DNA of 64,000 bases, taken from NCBI GenBank assembly GCA_947568835.1, contig OX387603.1, forward strand, positions 1,551,701-1,615,700, written 5' to 3'. Both the position numbers and the translations under genes were made by a program. Shown one piece after another: positions 46,441 through 58,335 of the stretch; position 1 is the first letter of the stretch; the number at the start of each line of letters is the position of its first letter. The notes beneath the pieces are model-generated. The model worked only from the letters and a program-made list of their open reading frames with translations. It searched no databases and was not told where the DNA came from. Origin of the DNA: Protonemura montana. Lineage: Eukaryota; Arthropoda; Insecta; Plecoptera; Nemouridae.

Positions 46441-46992
46441 TGATGAAAGTGTGTAAAGGGGCTGCATTCTCTCGAGAGCCCTACTGCCCCCAAAGCGAAA
46501 CAACGTCGGCGTCTCCACGATGTACATGCCCTAGTTCGTCGAATCAAAATTAAGGCCACAACTTCCCGACGTTGAATCAATTCCCGGGGTCGCAAGGAAG
46601 TGCGGATTAGCGGGCTAAACATTTTAAGTGAAGTCTATGCGTTCGTCGCGGCAATCTGAATCATCTCGACGATGATGCATTCCAATCAAAGATGGGACTT
46701 ACTGGCCTCGTTTCCCTCGAGACTTGACTCGCTCCGATTCGCGACGGGAGGAAAATAGAGAGAGATAGGACACTCCTAGTCCTGGGGCACGTTGTCATAA
46801 CAATGCGTCGTTAAACACCACTAATCAATCTAATCATGGGACAAGCGAGCACCTATTGTCGCAATCTAGAGTGTTGAGAAAAGAAATTTTTGTAAAAATG
46901 CAATGGCATGTGGAAATGTCCATACGAGTCGCCTTGTGCCTTTTCCCTCTTATGGGGATATCTTATCCCATTCTGCGGATCTGGAGTTTGTG

Positions 46993-47062
46993 TACCCGGA
47001 TAGCTCAGTTGGTATAGCATGCAACCGGCAAGAGGAACTTTCAGGGTGCGTATACCGATTTG
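46993..47062 (+). repeat. tRNA-like pseudogene/SINE head remnant
   Basis: CCCGGATAGCTCAGTTGGTA is an intact A-box region, but the anticodon arm is scrambled and no good B box follows. It is related in its 5' part to other tRNA-derived heads; not a functional tRNA. Confidence 0.45.
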
Positions 47063-47289
47063 GTCGCCCACTTTTCCAGTCTAGCTCCCTTTCCATAAAA
47101 CAATACCACCCCGATATTGACGATTTTGTGTTTTCATATTGAAAGTTTACACTTTTGATGAACTTGCTGTCTACTCCACTAATTTGACACTATTTCCACA
47201 CAGGAATATTTGTAAGAAGAATCAGACCCGGCTTCGAGATCCAGACTTTGATCCAGACCACTGTCCCAGTCATCAATTGAACGCAGAGT

Positions 47290-48620
47290 AACCGTGAGTT
47301 TTCCAACAATCTTGGCGCAAAGATCGCTCGCTCGACGGGACAGACGCAAGGTCTGGAGTTGACCGAGTAAATATAGGAAGAGGAAGATTTCAGATTGTGT
47401 CAGCTGTTTCTCGCCAGAGAGTTCCCACTCGCGCTTTCTGCGTCGACTTCTGGGTGTGTGCTAACATCACGTTGGGGTCCCTCGACCGTCACGGCTTTTA
47501 ACTTCTGATTGGAAACTTAAACACGGTGTAGTTCTGTTATTTTGAGTATGACGACCGCACAATCGTGAAACTTGAAAGAATCTTCAAACATTTTAGCTTT
47601 TTAAGTTGAAATATCGTCATTTTAAATTACTTTTAAACAAGGCAGAGGCAATTTGATCTATAATACCATCGATGTTTGATAAGCATTATCGAATGACAAA
47701 GTACATGAGGACATTTCCTCACCATTTTTCACCTCTGGCTTTGCTCCTTTCGGTGACCACGTTGATTTGACTGGTGCTAGGGAGCGAAACGGTGCACGGT
47801 CCAGTCTCCCCAGCGCCGGTCGCTATGCTGTTCTGTTTTAGATTTGGGAAATGGGTCAGTCAGTCTCTTCTCCGTTAGTTCTGTTCGCTGTTTGCGTCAA
47901 GGTTGATACTTAAGAGGCTACAGGCAATATTTTGCAACTTTCATCTCTCGTTTTTTTTGGGGGTTGCTAACACGTTTCTTGTAGCGGAAGAGGAAATCGA
48001 AGATTTGATTTGTAAATCGACTTTAAAGTCACATAACACCCTAAAAGAGATCCAATAGCCGACTTATTCACTTTATCAGAGTCGTGGATTTATTTCAAAT
48101 ATGAATACAAGAAATGACTGATTACAGATGAATGTGCAATTGACGGATTGCAGTTAGAAGCAAGTACAGCATGTTTTGAGAGTCACTTGCACCTTGCTCG
48201 GAGAGAGAGAAAATCAATTTATTTAAAAATCGATAGCAATCCAAATATATGGCTTACTTATCTACATACATAAGACTTAGACTTGAAGGGGAAGCGAAAT
48301 TAAGTTGGTTTTACAAGCTTTGAGGTTACATTTGTGAAGCCTGGATGCTTTTTGAAGGATGGAAAATTCACCATTTACATCGCATCATTCACTGCGTCTA
48401 TCTCTGCTTGAACTAATTTGAAACGCACATTTCGCGCTCTCGCTATATTTTGTGCGGAAGGTTGTTACCTTCTCTCGGGTTCCACGAGCACCTTAATAAA
48501 ACAAGCTCCTGCGCCCGTCGCGGCTGCGCCGGCTGCACTTGACGGACGCACGTTTGATTACCGGCAAGCTTAGTTAGCGATTCCCAAAATCCAGACCAAA
48601 AAGTCTGGCATTTTGGAAAA
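47290..48620. other. Intergenic region with two CpG-richer patches
   Basis: GC-richer stretches near 47400-47500 and 47770-47920 (the latter with GGGTCAGTCAGTCTCTTC, an initiator-like TCAGT) and 48460-48560 could be promoters or noncoding exons, but no splice-supported exon was found. Confidence 0.35.
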
Positions 48621-48624
48621 TGAA

Positions 48625-49210
48625 AATACCGGTCCTCGTAAGATCACCGAAGTTAAGCAACACTGCGCTGGGTCAGGTATTGGATGGGTGACCATCATAC
48701 ACATGACCAGTTCTGTTCGGGAGAGAGGTTGGAGGGATGAAAGTTAAGCAACACTGCGCTGGGTCAGGTATTGGATGAGTGACTATCATACACACATGAC
48801 CAGTTCTGTTCGGGAGAGAGGTTGGAGGGATGAAAGTTAAGCAACACTGCGCTGGGTCAGGTATTGGATGGCTGACCATAATACACATGACCAGTTCTGT
48901 TCGGGAGAGAGGTTGGAGGGATGAAAGTTAGTACAGCAACTTCACTCGCCTTGCTTATCAACCTCTCGACAGCATGGATTTGTGAAGGAATCCTGTTGTT
49001 CACGTTGTACCGTCCTTCGGAAGGGACGTTAAGCCGGTGGTCCCCTTGGTCTTCGACAGGAGTAGGCTACGTGCCGGCACCGGGTTTCCCCTCCTCTCCT
49101 ATAGGTCAGGCCAAATAATCAACTGATTCACCGACACCATTAAACCAGTGCCACATGGCATAATGTCAAAACAGTGCGTCGTTAAACCGCACAAATCATC
49201 CAGTACTAAG
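48625..49210 (+). mobile_element. 5S rRNA-derived SINE, 3 heads, plus strand
   Basis: It starts with the best preserved 5S internal control region in the window (GATCACCGAAGTTAAGCAAC at about 48642), has three 91-bp modules, the conserved body and the tail with GTCAAAACAGTG and TTAAACCGCACAAATCAT. It lies just upstream of the 49.3-kb promoter. Confidence 0.85.
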
Positions 49211-49320
49211 CCACCCTTGCTGCCATCACCCTGTAGTGCTAAGTTCGACCGGAGAATGGCGAGCGCTAGTAGCGCGGGGATTTGAATGTTGAGTCTGGTG
49301 GGAGGTGTTGCTAGCTAGCT

Positions 49321-50408
49321 CAGTCGTGCGCGTCTGTTCGTCTTGTCAGTCGCATCGGTGTGCCGTGCCGTGCACGTCGACCACCGCCACCGTCACCGCC
49401 ACCGTCACCGCCACCACGAGCTGCGATATTTCGAACGTTTTCAAATCGTACCGGCTTTTTGTGCGAATCAGTGCCGTGATTTCAGAACCGTCTCGGTGAC
49501 TCGTCGAGTGCGTTTTGTTTCTACGAGTGATTATTTTGTCGTGTTTTTCATAAAAATCCAGTGAAAAAGTGAAAGATTTTCAAAACTTTTTTTGATCGAT
49601 AATAAAAAAAAAAAAAATCGAATAGCGAAATTTGTTAAAGTGCCCGAGCAAAAATTTTAATTTTTCTAACTTGAGGTGCGTTCAGAAATAAAAGTTACCT
49701 CAATTAACGCACGTGTCACAATTGAAAACATCTTCAAAAATCAAACAATCTTAAAAGTGAATTTTTTTTTTCGAATTTTTTTGAAACTTAATCTTTAAAA
49801 CTCAATAATGATGTCGCATAAAAGTAGAACTTTTTTAGGCTGCCGGTAGCCAGTGGATGCTTGTGATGACTTGACTCAAGCTCGAACCCAGTACCACCAA
49901 ACATGTGTTGATGTTCAACTTTTGTCACTTTTATGTTATCACTGCCAGTTAATATTATAAAATAGACTTTTAAAGAACATCTGCCATTTGATTAAAATAC
50001 TTTTGTTTTGACGTTGATCAGTAGTCAAGCCGCGTAAATACAAATCAGGACTTTTGAAAAATATCACTGCCAACAAAAAACCAAAAATCTGCCAAACAAA
50101 AAAAAATAAAAAAAAAAAAATCGTGTTCCGCCCAAAAACGACATACGCCCGAAATGTCAAAATTTTGATGATGACTTCGCGATTGGGCGAGCGTACGGTG
50201 GGCGCGCTGGCGGGTTCCTGCGTGGTTATCCTGGTCACATTGATAGCCCTGCTCTGGACAGGGGTCGGCACCGGGGTGTTCAGTCCAGCGTCTAGAGGGG
50301 GTCACGGGGGTCACGGGGGGCACGGGGGGCACGCCCTACCCCAGCACCCCGACAACATGACGCGGTCAGAGTCGACGGCTACGCGACAAGGAGGAAGCGA
50401 ACGTCACG
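49321..50408 (+). CDS. First exon of a signal-anchor (type II-like) membrane protein gene; CDS from 50168
   Basis: A CpG-rich leader with insect-style TCAGT initiators near 49320-49352 precedes a long 5' UTR. ATGATG at 50168/50171 opens 80 codons. The short basic N-terminus (MTSRLGERTVG) is followed by one hydrophobic segment (ALAGSCVVILVTLIALLW), a Gly/His repeat (GGHGGHGGHGGH) and a polar stem. A donor CACG|GTAAGT lies at 50409 (phase 1). The topology resembles Golgi glycosyltransferases or sulfotransferases, but no catalytic exon is visible, so the function is unknown. A weak phase-compatible exon is 55838-55921 (acceptor CCTTTCTTTAG). The remaining exons probably lie beyond the window. 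Confidence 0.55.
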
Positions 50409-50564
50409 GTAAGTCAAGGACGTCGATGTCCAAGTCGAGGCCCGACACTCGGATGGTTACCATTACAAGGACCACGGCTTGCCAATATCGTTTCTTTTAT
50501 TTTTTCAATCTAGATCTGAACATTTTTTGGAAATTAACGTATTTTTTCATTAATAACCACTCAA

Positions 50565-51180
50565 AAATTGGTCCTGAAACGGGGACTCGAACCCCGGTCG
50601 CCGCCTGTCGCGGGTGTTGCTCTAACCAATTGAGCTACTTGGACCCCGATCTCCACCTGTCGCGGGTGTTGCTCTAACCAATTGAGCTACTTGGACCCCG
50701 ATCTCCACCTGTCACGGGTGTTGCTCTAACCAATTGAGCTACTTGGACCCCGATCTCCACCTGTCGCGGGTGTTGCTCTAACCAATTGAGCTACTTGGAC
50801 CCCGATCTCCACCTGTCGCGGGTGTTGCTCTAACCAATTGAGCTACTTGGACCCCGATCTCCACCTGTCGCGGGTGTTGCTCTAACCAATTGAGCTACTT
50901 GGACCCCGATCTCCACCTGTCGCGGGTGTTGTTCTAACCAATTGAGCTACTTGGACCCCGATCTCCACCTGTCGCGGGTGTTGCTCTAACCAATTGAGCT
51001 ACTTGGACCCCGATCTCCACCTGTCGCGGGTGTTGCTCTAACCAATTGAGCTACTTGGACCCCGATCTCCACCTGTCGCGGGTGTTGCTCTAGCCAATTG
51101 AGCTACTTGGACCCCGATCTCCACCTGTCGCGGGTGTTGCTCTAACCAATTGAGCTACTTGGAAATATAATTTTTGAGAG
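50565..51180 (-). mobile_element. tRNA-derived SINE with about 11 tandem 52-bp heads
   Basis: The left part (from about 50565) has the B box GGGGTTCGAGTCCCC on the minus strand and is followed by about eleven 52-bp A-box units. It lies in the first intron of the 50.2-kb gene. Units are almost identical, implying recent amplification or homogenisation. Confidence 0.8.
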
Positions 51181-51426
51181 GTTATTTATGCCCCGACGAT
51201 TTGCAAAGAAAAACTGTAAACCACGGTGACATCTCAGTCAAGGTCATGAAGCGAAGGTCGAAAACTGAGATGGAAATTCGAGGAAACTCATTTGTTACAA
51301 AATGCTTGTTGATTTTGTTTCACAACTTCGATAAAACTAAGGGCTATTGGGAATTATGACTCGGCAAATGCGTCATGGCGCAGGTTCATGGACTTTATTT
51401 CAGAAAATACTTACTTTTGTCATCGG

Positions 51427-51590
51427 AAAATTGTCAGGACTGCTCTTACCCTTGATAAAGTAACAGATACAAGTTACGAAACGTTGGGAAATTCAGTTGT
51501 TCTTCACTTAGCATTCAAAACCCAGTTGAAATAGTTTTTGTTAAAACTAGTGCTAAGTTTAGATCAAGTAGACATGAGTCTAGAAACTAG
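51427..51590 (-). mobile_element. MITE half-element (inverted copy)
   Basis: This is the reverse complement of 19750-19912, ending at the CATGAGTCT arm terminus. It lies between two tRNA-SINE arrays. Confidence 0.65.
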
Positions 51591-51624
51591 CATCACTAGA
51601 CAGACGGGAACAGAACAACACTCA

Positions 51625-51690
51625 GGTCCAAGGATCGTCAGGTCCAAGGATCGTCAGGTCCAAGGATCGTCAGGTCCAAGGATCGTCAGG
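51625..51690. repeat. 16-bp tandem repeat, 4 copies
   Basis: The unit is AGGTCCAAGGATCGTC. Confidence 0.85.
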
Positions 51691-52374
51691 TGACAGGATC
51701 TTTAAGGATCGTCACGCTACATACAGGATAACGAGTTGTGTCGTCTGTTCAGGATGTGGTCGATGGTCTCAGAGGAAGATGGGTTTCCATGGATTATTAA
51801 TTGGGAATTTGGTAACGAAACCATAAAAAAAGCATGACATCATTTGTCAATATGAGAATGACCAGAAAGTCATAAAGTTGAGTAGCTTTTTCGGCTCTGA
51901 GTTCCGCGCCCAGGTTTATACGGGTTTCTGTGAAAATATAGTTTAGAAATATCGATTATTTGTTTGAGAGGAATTATGTATGTGAAAAATGTCGACATCT
52001 TATCTGCCCTGATTTGTACTTATTTTGTAACGTGATTGTTAATCGCTAGAGTTTTTTCAAAATGTAAAGACAGTGTGTTAGCATTTAGTCAAGCTTTTGT
52101 TTGCTCTCTATGGGACTGGGTCAGATGGTATTTCTTTCAAATGACCATGCGATTAGATTAGCCAAACTGCAGCATATTATTCCAGCAAGCCGTGATTTAT
52201 TACTCGGCTTATCGGTGTAATTGCCTGACTTATTTTTCAAGTCGCAACAAAATAAGTTTTAATCGCTGGGCAGTTTTTTTTTCGAGAAAATTCCGATGAT
52301 TTCGGTGTTTTATTGCTAAGATCAAGTGAGGTCGCCTCGCGGCTCTAAACGCAGCTCAGCGAAACATCGCTGAT

Positions 52375-52770
52375 CAATTTCTTTATTATTAACAACACTA
52401 TAACCGTCTCAAAAATTGATGTCCAAACGGGGACTCGAACCCCGATCTCCACCTGTCGCGGGTGTTGCTCTAACCAATTGAGCTACTTGGACCCCGATCT
52501 TCACCTGTCGCGGGTGTTGCTCTAACCAATTGAGCTACTTGGACCCCGATCTCCACCTGTCGCGGGTGTTGCTCTAACCAATCGAGCTACTTGGACCCCG
52601 ATCTCCACCTGTCGCGGGTGTTGCTCTAACCAATTGAGCTACTTGGACCCCGATCTCCACCTGTCGCGGGTGTTGCTCTAACCAATTGAGCTACTTGGAC
52701 CCCGATCTCCACCTGTCGCGGGTGTTGCTCTAACCAATTGAGCTACTTGGACACTGGCTTTTTGAGACGA
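52375..52770 (-). mobile_element. tRNA-derived SINE with about 6 tandem 52-bp heads
   Basis: It starts with the body (TATAACCGTCTCAAAAATTG), the full B box (GGACTCGAACCCC on plus) and six 52-bp units, then a GATTCTAGTGACGCTATATC flank shared with 41.3 kb. Confidence 0.8.
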
Positions 52771-52934
52771 TTTTAGTGTATTTGATGAGAATGACAGTTC
52801 TCCAAGGAGTAGAACCAAGAGGCTGTGAATACTCACAGTCACTCTGATTCTAGTGACGCTATATCACGTCACAATCTGTCAATCTCGAGTAACTCCAATT
52901 TGACGTTGGATGCGTTGCTGTTTTAGGATGAAAT

Positions 52935-53010
52935 CTTATTTAACTTGCAAACGCTTGCAATGCGGGGGGTATTTTATTTTTATGAACATTTTCAAATAAA
53001 ACTGTCTCTA
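52935..53010 (-). mobile_element. tRNA-SINE tail fragment
   Basis: AACTTGCAAACGCTTGCAAT and GGGGGGTATTTTATTTTTAT are followed by a diverged body. Confidence 0.55.
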
Positions 53011-53459
53011 AGATTGCTGGCCAACTTTCTGCGGGAGCGTTGTTTGGCAAACCACAGCCTTTCATCGAGCGTCGGATCAAAAAGCGCCTTGTAAATCTGT
53101 CTTCGATTCGTCACTTGCCCGTTTTTTCCACTTTTTTTTTTCCCAGTCGATATTTTTCTTGAAACGTTTTTGCCCCGAGTTTTTGCCCCGAGTCAGATGC
53201 GACTCGGCAATGTTTATCTTATGATGATGGCTTTGAAGCTAAGCAGACGAACTCATGATTTGTTCACCCTTCATGGCGTTGCCCTTTCGATGTTTTCACT
53301 CGCGTTATTTTAAGGTCAGGGTGCGATCAAGTGTTTTGTTTAATACTGAAATAGACGCGACATTTTCGTTCGCTTTGCTGGATTTCTGTCGACTTAAGTC
53401 GAACCTGTTAACCATTTATAAGAATTGGGACGGCGCTGTTAGGGACTGGATATCCCCTA

Positions 53460-54005
53460 TCCAGGTTAATTGAGATCAGCTGGCTGGATCCTATGCTCTA
53501 TCCAGGTTATTTGAGATCAGCTGGCTGGATCCTATGCTCTATCCAGGTTATTTGAGATCAGCTGGCTGGATCCTATGATCTATCCAGGTTATTTGAGATC
53601 AGCTGGCTTGATCCTATGCTCTATCCAGGTTATTTGAGATCAGCTGGCTGGATCCTATGCTCTATCCAGGTTATTTAAGATCAGCTGACTGGATCCTATG
53701 CTCTATCCAGGTTATTTGAGATCAGCTGGCTGGATCCTATGCTCTATCCAGGTTATTTGAGATCAGCTGGCTGGATTCTATGCTCTATCCAGGTTATTTG
53801 AGATCAGCTGGCTGGATCCTATGCTCTATCCAGGTTATTTGAGATCAGCTGGCTGGATCCTATGATCTATCCAGGTTATTTGAGATCAGCTGACTGGAAT
53901 CTATGATCTATCCAGGTTATTTGAGATCAGCTGACTGGAATCTATGATCTATCCAGGTTATTTGAGATCAGCTGACTGGAATCTATGCTCTATCCAGGTT
54001 ATTTG
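53460..54005. repeat. 41-bp minisatellite, about 13 copies, inverted relative to 21.9 kb
   Basis: The unit contains TTTGAGATCAGCTGGCTGGA and TCCTATGCTCTATCCAGGTT. The last three copies share variants (GACTGGAATCTATG), suggesting local unit duplication. Confidence 0.95.
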
Positions 54006-54416
54006 AGACTAGTGGGTTTGCTTGTCTTTAGGAGCTACTGGTTGTCGATCCTTCACTGAGAAGAATCTGCCTCCTATGGTTTTAGATGTCAGAGATCTGC
54101 AGTCTGATCACGTGATACGATCCTCTATTTTTCAATCATCATCATCATATTAGCTTTTAATAAAATCGATAGGTGAAGGCAAAGTTTAAAAAATGTTTGT
54201 AGCTATCGTTAAACATAAACTGTGTTTAAATCTATTATTATCCAATTAAATTGTCGACAAAATACTTGCATAATTTCACAAACGAAACAACTCTCAGCAC
54301 TCCACGTGGCCTCGCCGAGAGTCTGCTGTTCGATTCCCGATGCACATCTGCACACGCGCGGAATGCAGCGAACGAGATCGTGTGAATGCAGTTTACAAGA
54401 AATTAGGGAGCCTGAA

Positions 54417-55722
54417 CCGGCGCTTGTTTCCCTCGCCGTCGCCTCTGTGCTGGACATTCCGTGACAGGGCGCTTGTTTCGCTCCACGCAAAGGAGCGGAC
54501 ACTCGCCGTCGCCTCTGTGCTGGACATTCCGTGACAGGGCGCTTGTTTCGCTCCACGCAAAGGAGCGGACACTCGCCGTCGCCTCTGTGCTGGACATTCC
54601 GTGACAGGGCGCTTGTTTCGCTCCACGCAAAGGAGCGGACACTCGCCGTCGCCTCTGTGCTGGACATTCCGTGACAGGGTGCTTGTTTCGCTCCACGCAA
54701 AGGAGCGGACACTCGCCGTCACCTCTGTGCTGGACATTCCGTGACAGGGCGCTTGTTTCGCTCCACGCAAAGGAGCGGACACTTGCCGTCGCCTCTGTGC
54801 TGGACATTCCGTGACAGGGCGCTTGTTTCGCTCCACGCAAAGGAGCGGACACTCGCCGTCGCCTCTGTGCTGGACATTCCGTGACAGGCCGCTTGTTTCG
54901 CTCCACGCAAAGGAGCGGACACTCGCCGTCGCCTCTGTGCTGGACATTCCGTGACAGAGCGCTTGTTTCGCTCCACGCAAAGGAGCGGACACTCGCCGTC
55001 GCCTCTTTGCTGGACATTCCGTGACAGGGCGCTTGTTTCGCTCCACGCAAAGGAGCGGACACTCGCCGTCGCCTCTGTGCTGGACATTCCGTGACAGGGC
55101 GCTTGTTTCGCTCCACGCAAAGGAGCGGACACTCGCCGTCGCCTCTGTGCTGGACATTCCGTGACAGGGCGCTTGTTTCGCTCCACGCAAAGGAGCGGAC
55201 ACTCGCCGTCGCCTCTGTGCTGGACATTCCGTGACAGGGTGCTTGTTTCGCTCCACGCAAAGGAGCGGACACTCGCCGTCGCCTCTGTGCTGGACATTCC
55301 GTGACAGAGCGCTTGTTTCGCTCCACGCAAAGGAGCGGACACTCGCCGTCGCCTCTTTGCTGGACATTCCGTGACAGGGCGCTTGTTTCGCTCCACGCAA
55401 AGGAGCGGACACTCGCCGTCGCCTCTGTGCTGGACATTCCGTGACAGGGCGCTTGTTTCGCTCCACGCAAAGGAGCGGACACTCGCCGTCGCCTCTGTGC
55501 TGGACATTCCGTGACAGGGCGCTTGTTTCGCTCCACGCAAAGGAGCGGACACTCGCCGTCGCCTCTGTGCTGGACATTCCGTGACAGGGTGCTTGTTTCG
55601 CTCCACGCAAAGGAGCGGACACTCGCCGTCGCCTCTGTGCTGGACATTCCGTGACAGGGTGCTTGTTTCGCTCCACGCAAAGGAGCGGACACTCGCCGTC
55701 GCCTCTGTGCTGGACATTTCTG
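54417..55722. repeat. 70-bp minisatellite array 1, about 18 copies
   Basis: The unit contains GCGCTTGTTTCGCTCCACGC, AAAGGAGCGGACACTCGCCG and TGCTGGACATTCCGTGACAG. The sub-motif CGCTCC-ACGCAAA-GGAGCG can form a 6-bp hairpin. Variants GAGCGC plus CCTCTTTGC recur 350 bp apart (5 units). All three minus frames are open because 70 is 1 mod 3 and the unit has no stop, so the 300-440-codon ORFs are artefacts. Confidence 0.97.
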
Positions 55723-56331
55723 GATCCTATCCAATAACCATACCCAAATAGTTTTGACAGGGACTTAAATCAAATTATTGATGTTTAGAAATTGGTAATC
55801 CTCGTCTACGAGTTTTGTGTGTTTTCCCTTTCTTTAGCTGCTGCCCAAGTTGGATGGTTTAGGATCCTCGCCTCCAAGATGCATGTGCAGGAGCCGACAA
55901 CTCGCAGAGGAAAGGCAGAACGTGAAATGCATTTTTTCTCGTCTAGAGGTCAAGGTAGTCTAGTTTGTTTCGCTGTCAAACCTAACAATCGTACACACGA
56001 GAGTCGCCCGTCTGGCTCGCATGGGTGTTTTTGAATTGAGATCGCTGCAAGATAAGGTGCCTAGCGTGCTTGTCCTGGGCCCACGCGAAGTATCCTCTGG
56101 GCGACTTACTGGCTGGTCAACCACTGGTAGCTTGAATTCATTGAATGCACGCTCTTTGTTCACACCTAGGTTTATACGTAGGATTACCGACATCATCAAA
56201 GTCCTTGCTTAGTTACAAAGGAGTGGTCAATCTCCCGAAATTTCATTCAAGCTTTTACACGATTTTTCATTAAAGCATTGACCAATTAATGTTAGCAGCC
56301 TACTGCTTTAGTTTATTAAGGCCATTTCATA

Positions 56332-56458
56332 TCCAGCACAGAGGCGACGGCGAGTGTCCGCTCCTTTGCGTGGAGCGAAACAAGCGCCCTGTCACGGAAT
56401 GTCCAGCACAGAGGCGACGACGAGTGTCCGCTCCTTTGCGTGGAGCGAAACGAGCGCC
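56332..56458. repeat. Two inverted copies of the 70-bp unit
   Basis: About 1.8 units in the opposite orientation to arrays 1 and 2, placed between them (CGACGGCGAGTGTCCGCTCC and so on). Confidence 0.9.
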
Positions 56459-56732
56459 GGCTTAGACACCCTAAGCCGGTGAAGTGATTTGATTGATGTC
56501 AATCTTACAACACTTCGGTTGCACCCCTCTCATTAGCTACCTCCGATTTAATTTCTGCCCAATTTGGATCACAATGCACCACTTTGTGATCCTCTTTTCA
56601 TTCACCTATTTGTTCCGTTAGACTCAGGCACAGAATCTTTTCAAAGGGCACAGGATGTTACTTGTTTACTAAACATGGCTACAAACACCCTTGATTCGAG
56701 CCCTCACCTAAACTAACTCAGCCCAGACCTAG

Positions 56733-56790
56733 CCCCCACCCAGCCCCCACCCAGCCCCCACCCAGCCCCCACCCAGCCCCCACCCAAGTC
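56733..56790. repeat. C-rich 11-bp repeat
   Basis: CCCAGCCCCCA units, about five copies. Confidence 0.85.
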
Positions 56791-57029
56791 CCTGCCGAGG
56801 AACGCGTGCCTTTGAGTGTTTAGAGCACCCTGTTGCCAGTGCGTTCTTTCTTCGTGATCGCTCGTGTGTCGTTCATGTCCATTCATATTCATATTCCTTA
56901 GTGAGACTCATTCCCATTCTTGAAGACCTCCGAGTCTTTGATAACTTGACAAAGGAGGTCCCATTGACAAAATACAACCCATTGACAACGTCCCGTGAGA
57001 GAGATGGATACTGCAGTGGCGGGCCATTG

Positions 57030-57560
57030 ATAGCAGTCCGAAGTTAAGCAACACTGCGCTGGGTCAAGTATTGGATGGGTGATTATCATACACATGACCA
57101 GTTCTGTTCGGGAGAGAGGTTGGAGGGATGAAAGTTAAGCAACACTGCGCTGGGTCAGGTATTGGATAGGTGACCATCATACACATGACCAGTTCTGTTC
57201 GGGAGAGAGGTTGGAGAGATGAAAGTTAAGCAACACTGCGCTGGGTCAGGTATTGGATGGGTGACTATCATACACATGACCAGTTCTGTTTGGGAGAGAG
57301 GTTGGAGGGATGAAAGTTAAGCAACACTGCGCTGGGTCAGGTATTGGATGGGTGACCATCATACACATGACCAGTTCTGTTTGAGAGAGAGGTTGGAGGG
57401 ATGAAAGTTAAGCAACACTGCGCTGGGTCAGGTATTGGATGGGTGACCATCATACACATGACCAGTTCTGTTCGGGAGAGAGGTTGGAGGGATAAAAGTT
57501 AAGCAACACTGCGCTGGGTCAGGTATTGGATGGGTGACCATCATACACATGATCTTGTTG
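57030..57560 (+). mobile_element. 5S SINE head array, 6 modules
   Basis: Six tandem 91-bp 5S-like modules are followed by a divergent, truncated remnant of the body (GACAGGAGCAAGCTACG near 57594). This is the longest 5S-head array in the window. Confidence 0.8.
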
Positions 57561-57949
57561 TCGTGATTGTAGCAATTAGCTGGTTACTGCTTGACAGGAG
57601 CAAGCTACGAACCGACACCGGATTAATCCTCATATGCCTGAAACGCTTGGCACGCTTTGCCCCCGGCTTTCTTGCAAAAATCACTGTGTCTTTTGGCGAA
57701 ACTAACAGCGGAAATGAAGCCTAGAACCTAACATGTGGAGCTACGTGTACGCCACTGGTTCTAGAGGAGATTGAATGGAGAGCAAATGGGCTGGACGGGA
57801 CAACGCCTTCACTCGAGTAAAGCGCATTGGATGACAAATTGGTTTCGTTTTTCTGCTGTCTTGAGATGTTCAAGTTGCCGCGTCCCGACTTATTTACACC
57901 AAACAATTGATTTATCTTTTCATTCGCTTGTTTTACGAGTTGGTAACAC

Positions 57950-58335
57950 TGACTTGGCTGCGTGGACCAGTCAGTGGCGTGGACCAATCAGTGGCGTGGA
58001 CCAGTCAGTGGCGTGGACCAATCAGTGGCGTGGTCCAGTCAGTGGCGTGAACCAATCAGTGGCGTGGTCCAGTCAGTGGCGTGAACCAATCAGTGGCGTG
58101 GTCCAGTCAGTGGCGTGGACCAGTCAGTGGCGTGGACCAGTCAGTGGCGTGGTCCAGTCAGTGGCGTGGACCAGTCAGTGGCGTGGACCAGTCAGTGGCG
58201 TGGACCAGTCAGTGGCGTGGACCAGTCAGTGGCGTGGACCAGTCAGTGGCGTGGTCCAGTCAGTGGCGTGGACCAGTCAGTGGCGTGGACCAGTCAGTGG
58301 CGTGGACCAGTCGGCGTGGACCAGTCAGTGGCGTG
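57950..58335. repeat. 17-bp minisatellite, about 22 copies
   Basis: The unit is CAGTGGCGTGGACCAGT with GACC/GTCC/AACC variants. It is open in three plus frames by periodicity only. Confidence 0.95.

Noticed and set aside
54393-55734. Three overlapping minus-strand ORFs of 330-440 codons
   Set aside because: They are the same 70-bp unit read in three frames (70 is 1 mod 3, no stop in the unit); no start context, splice evidence or domain.
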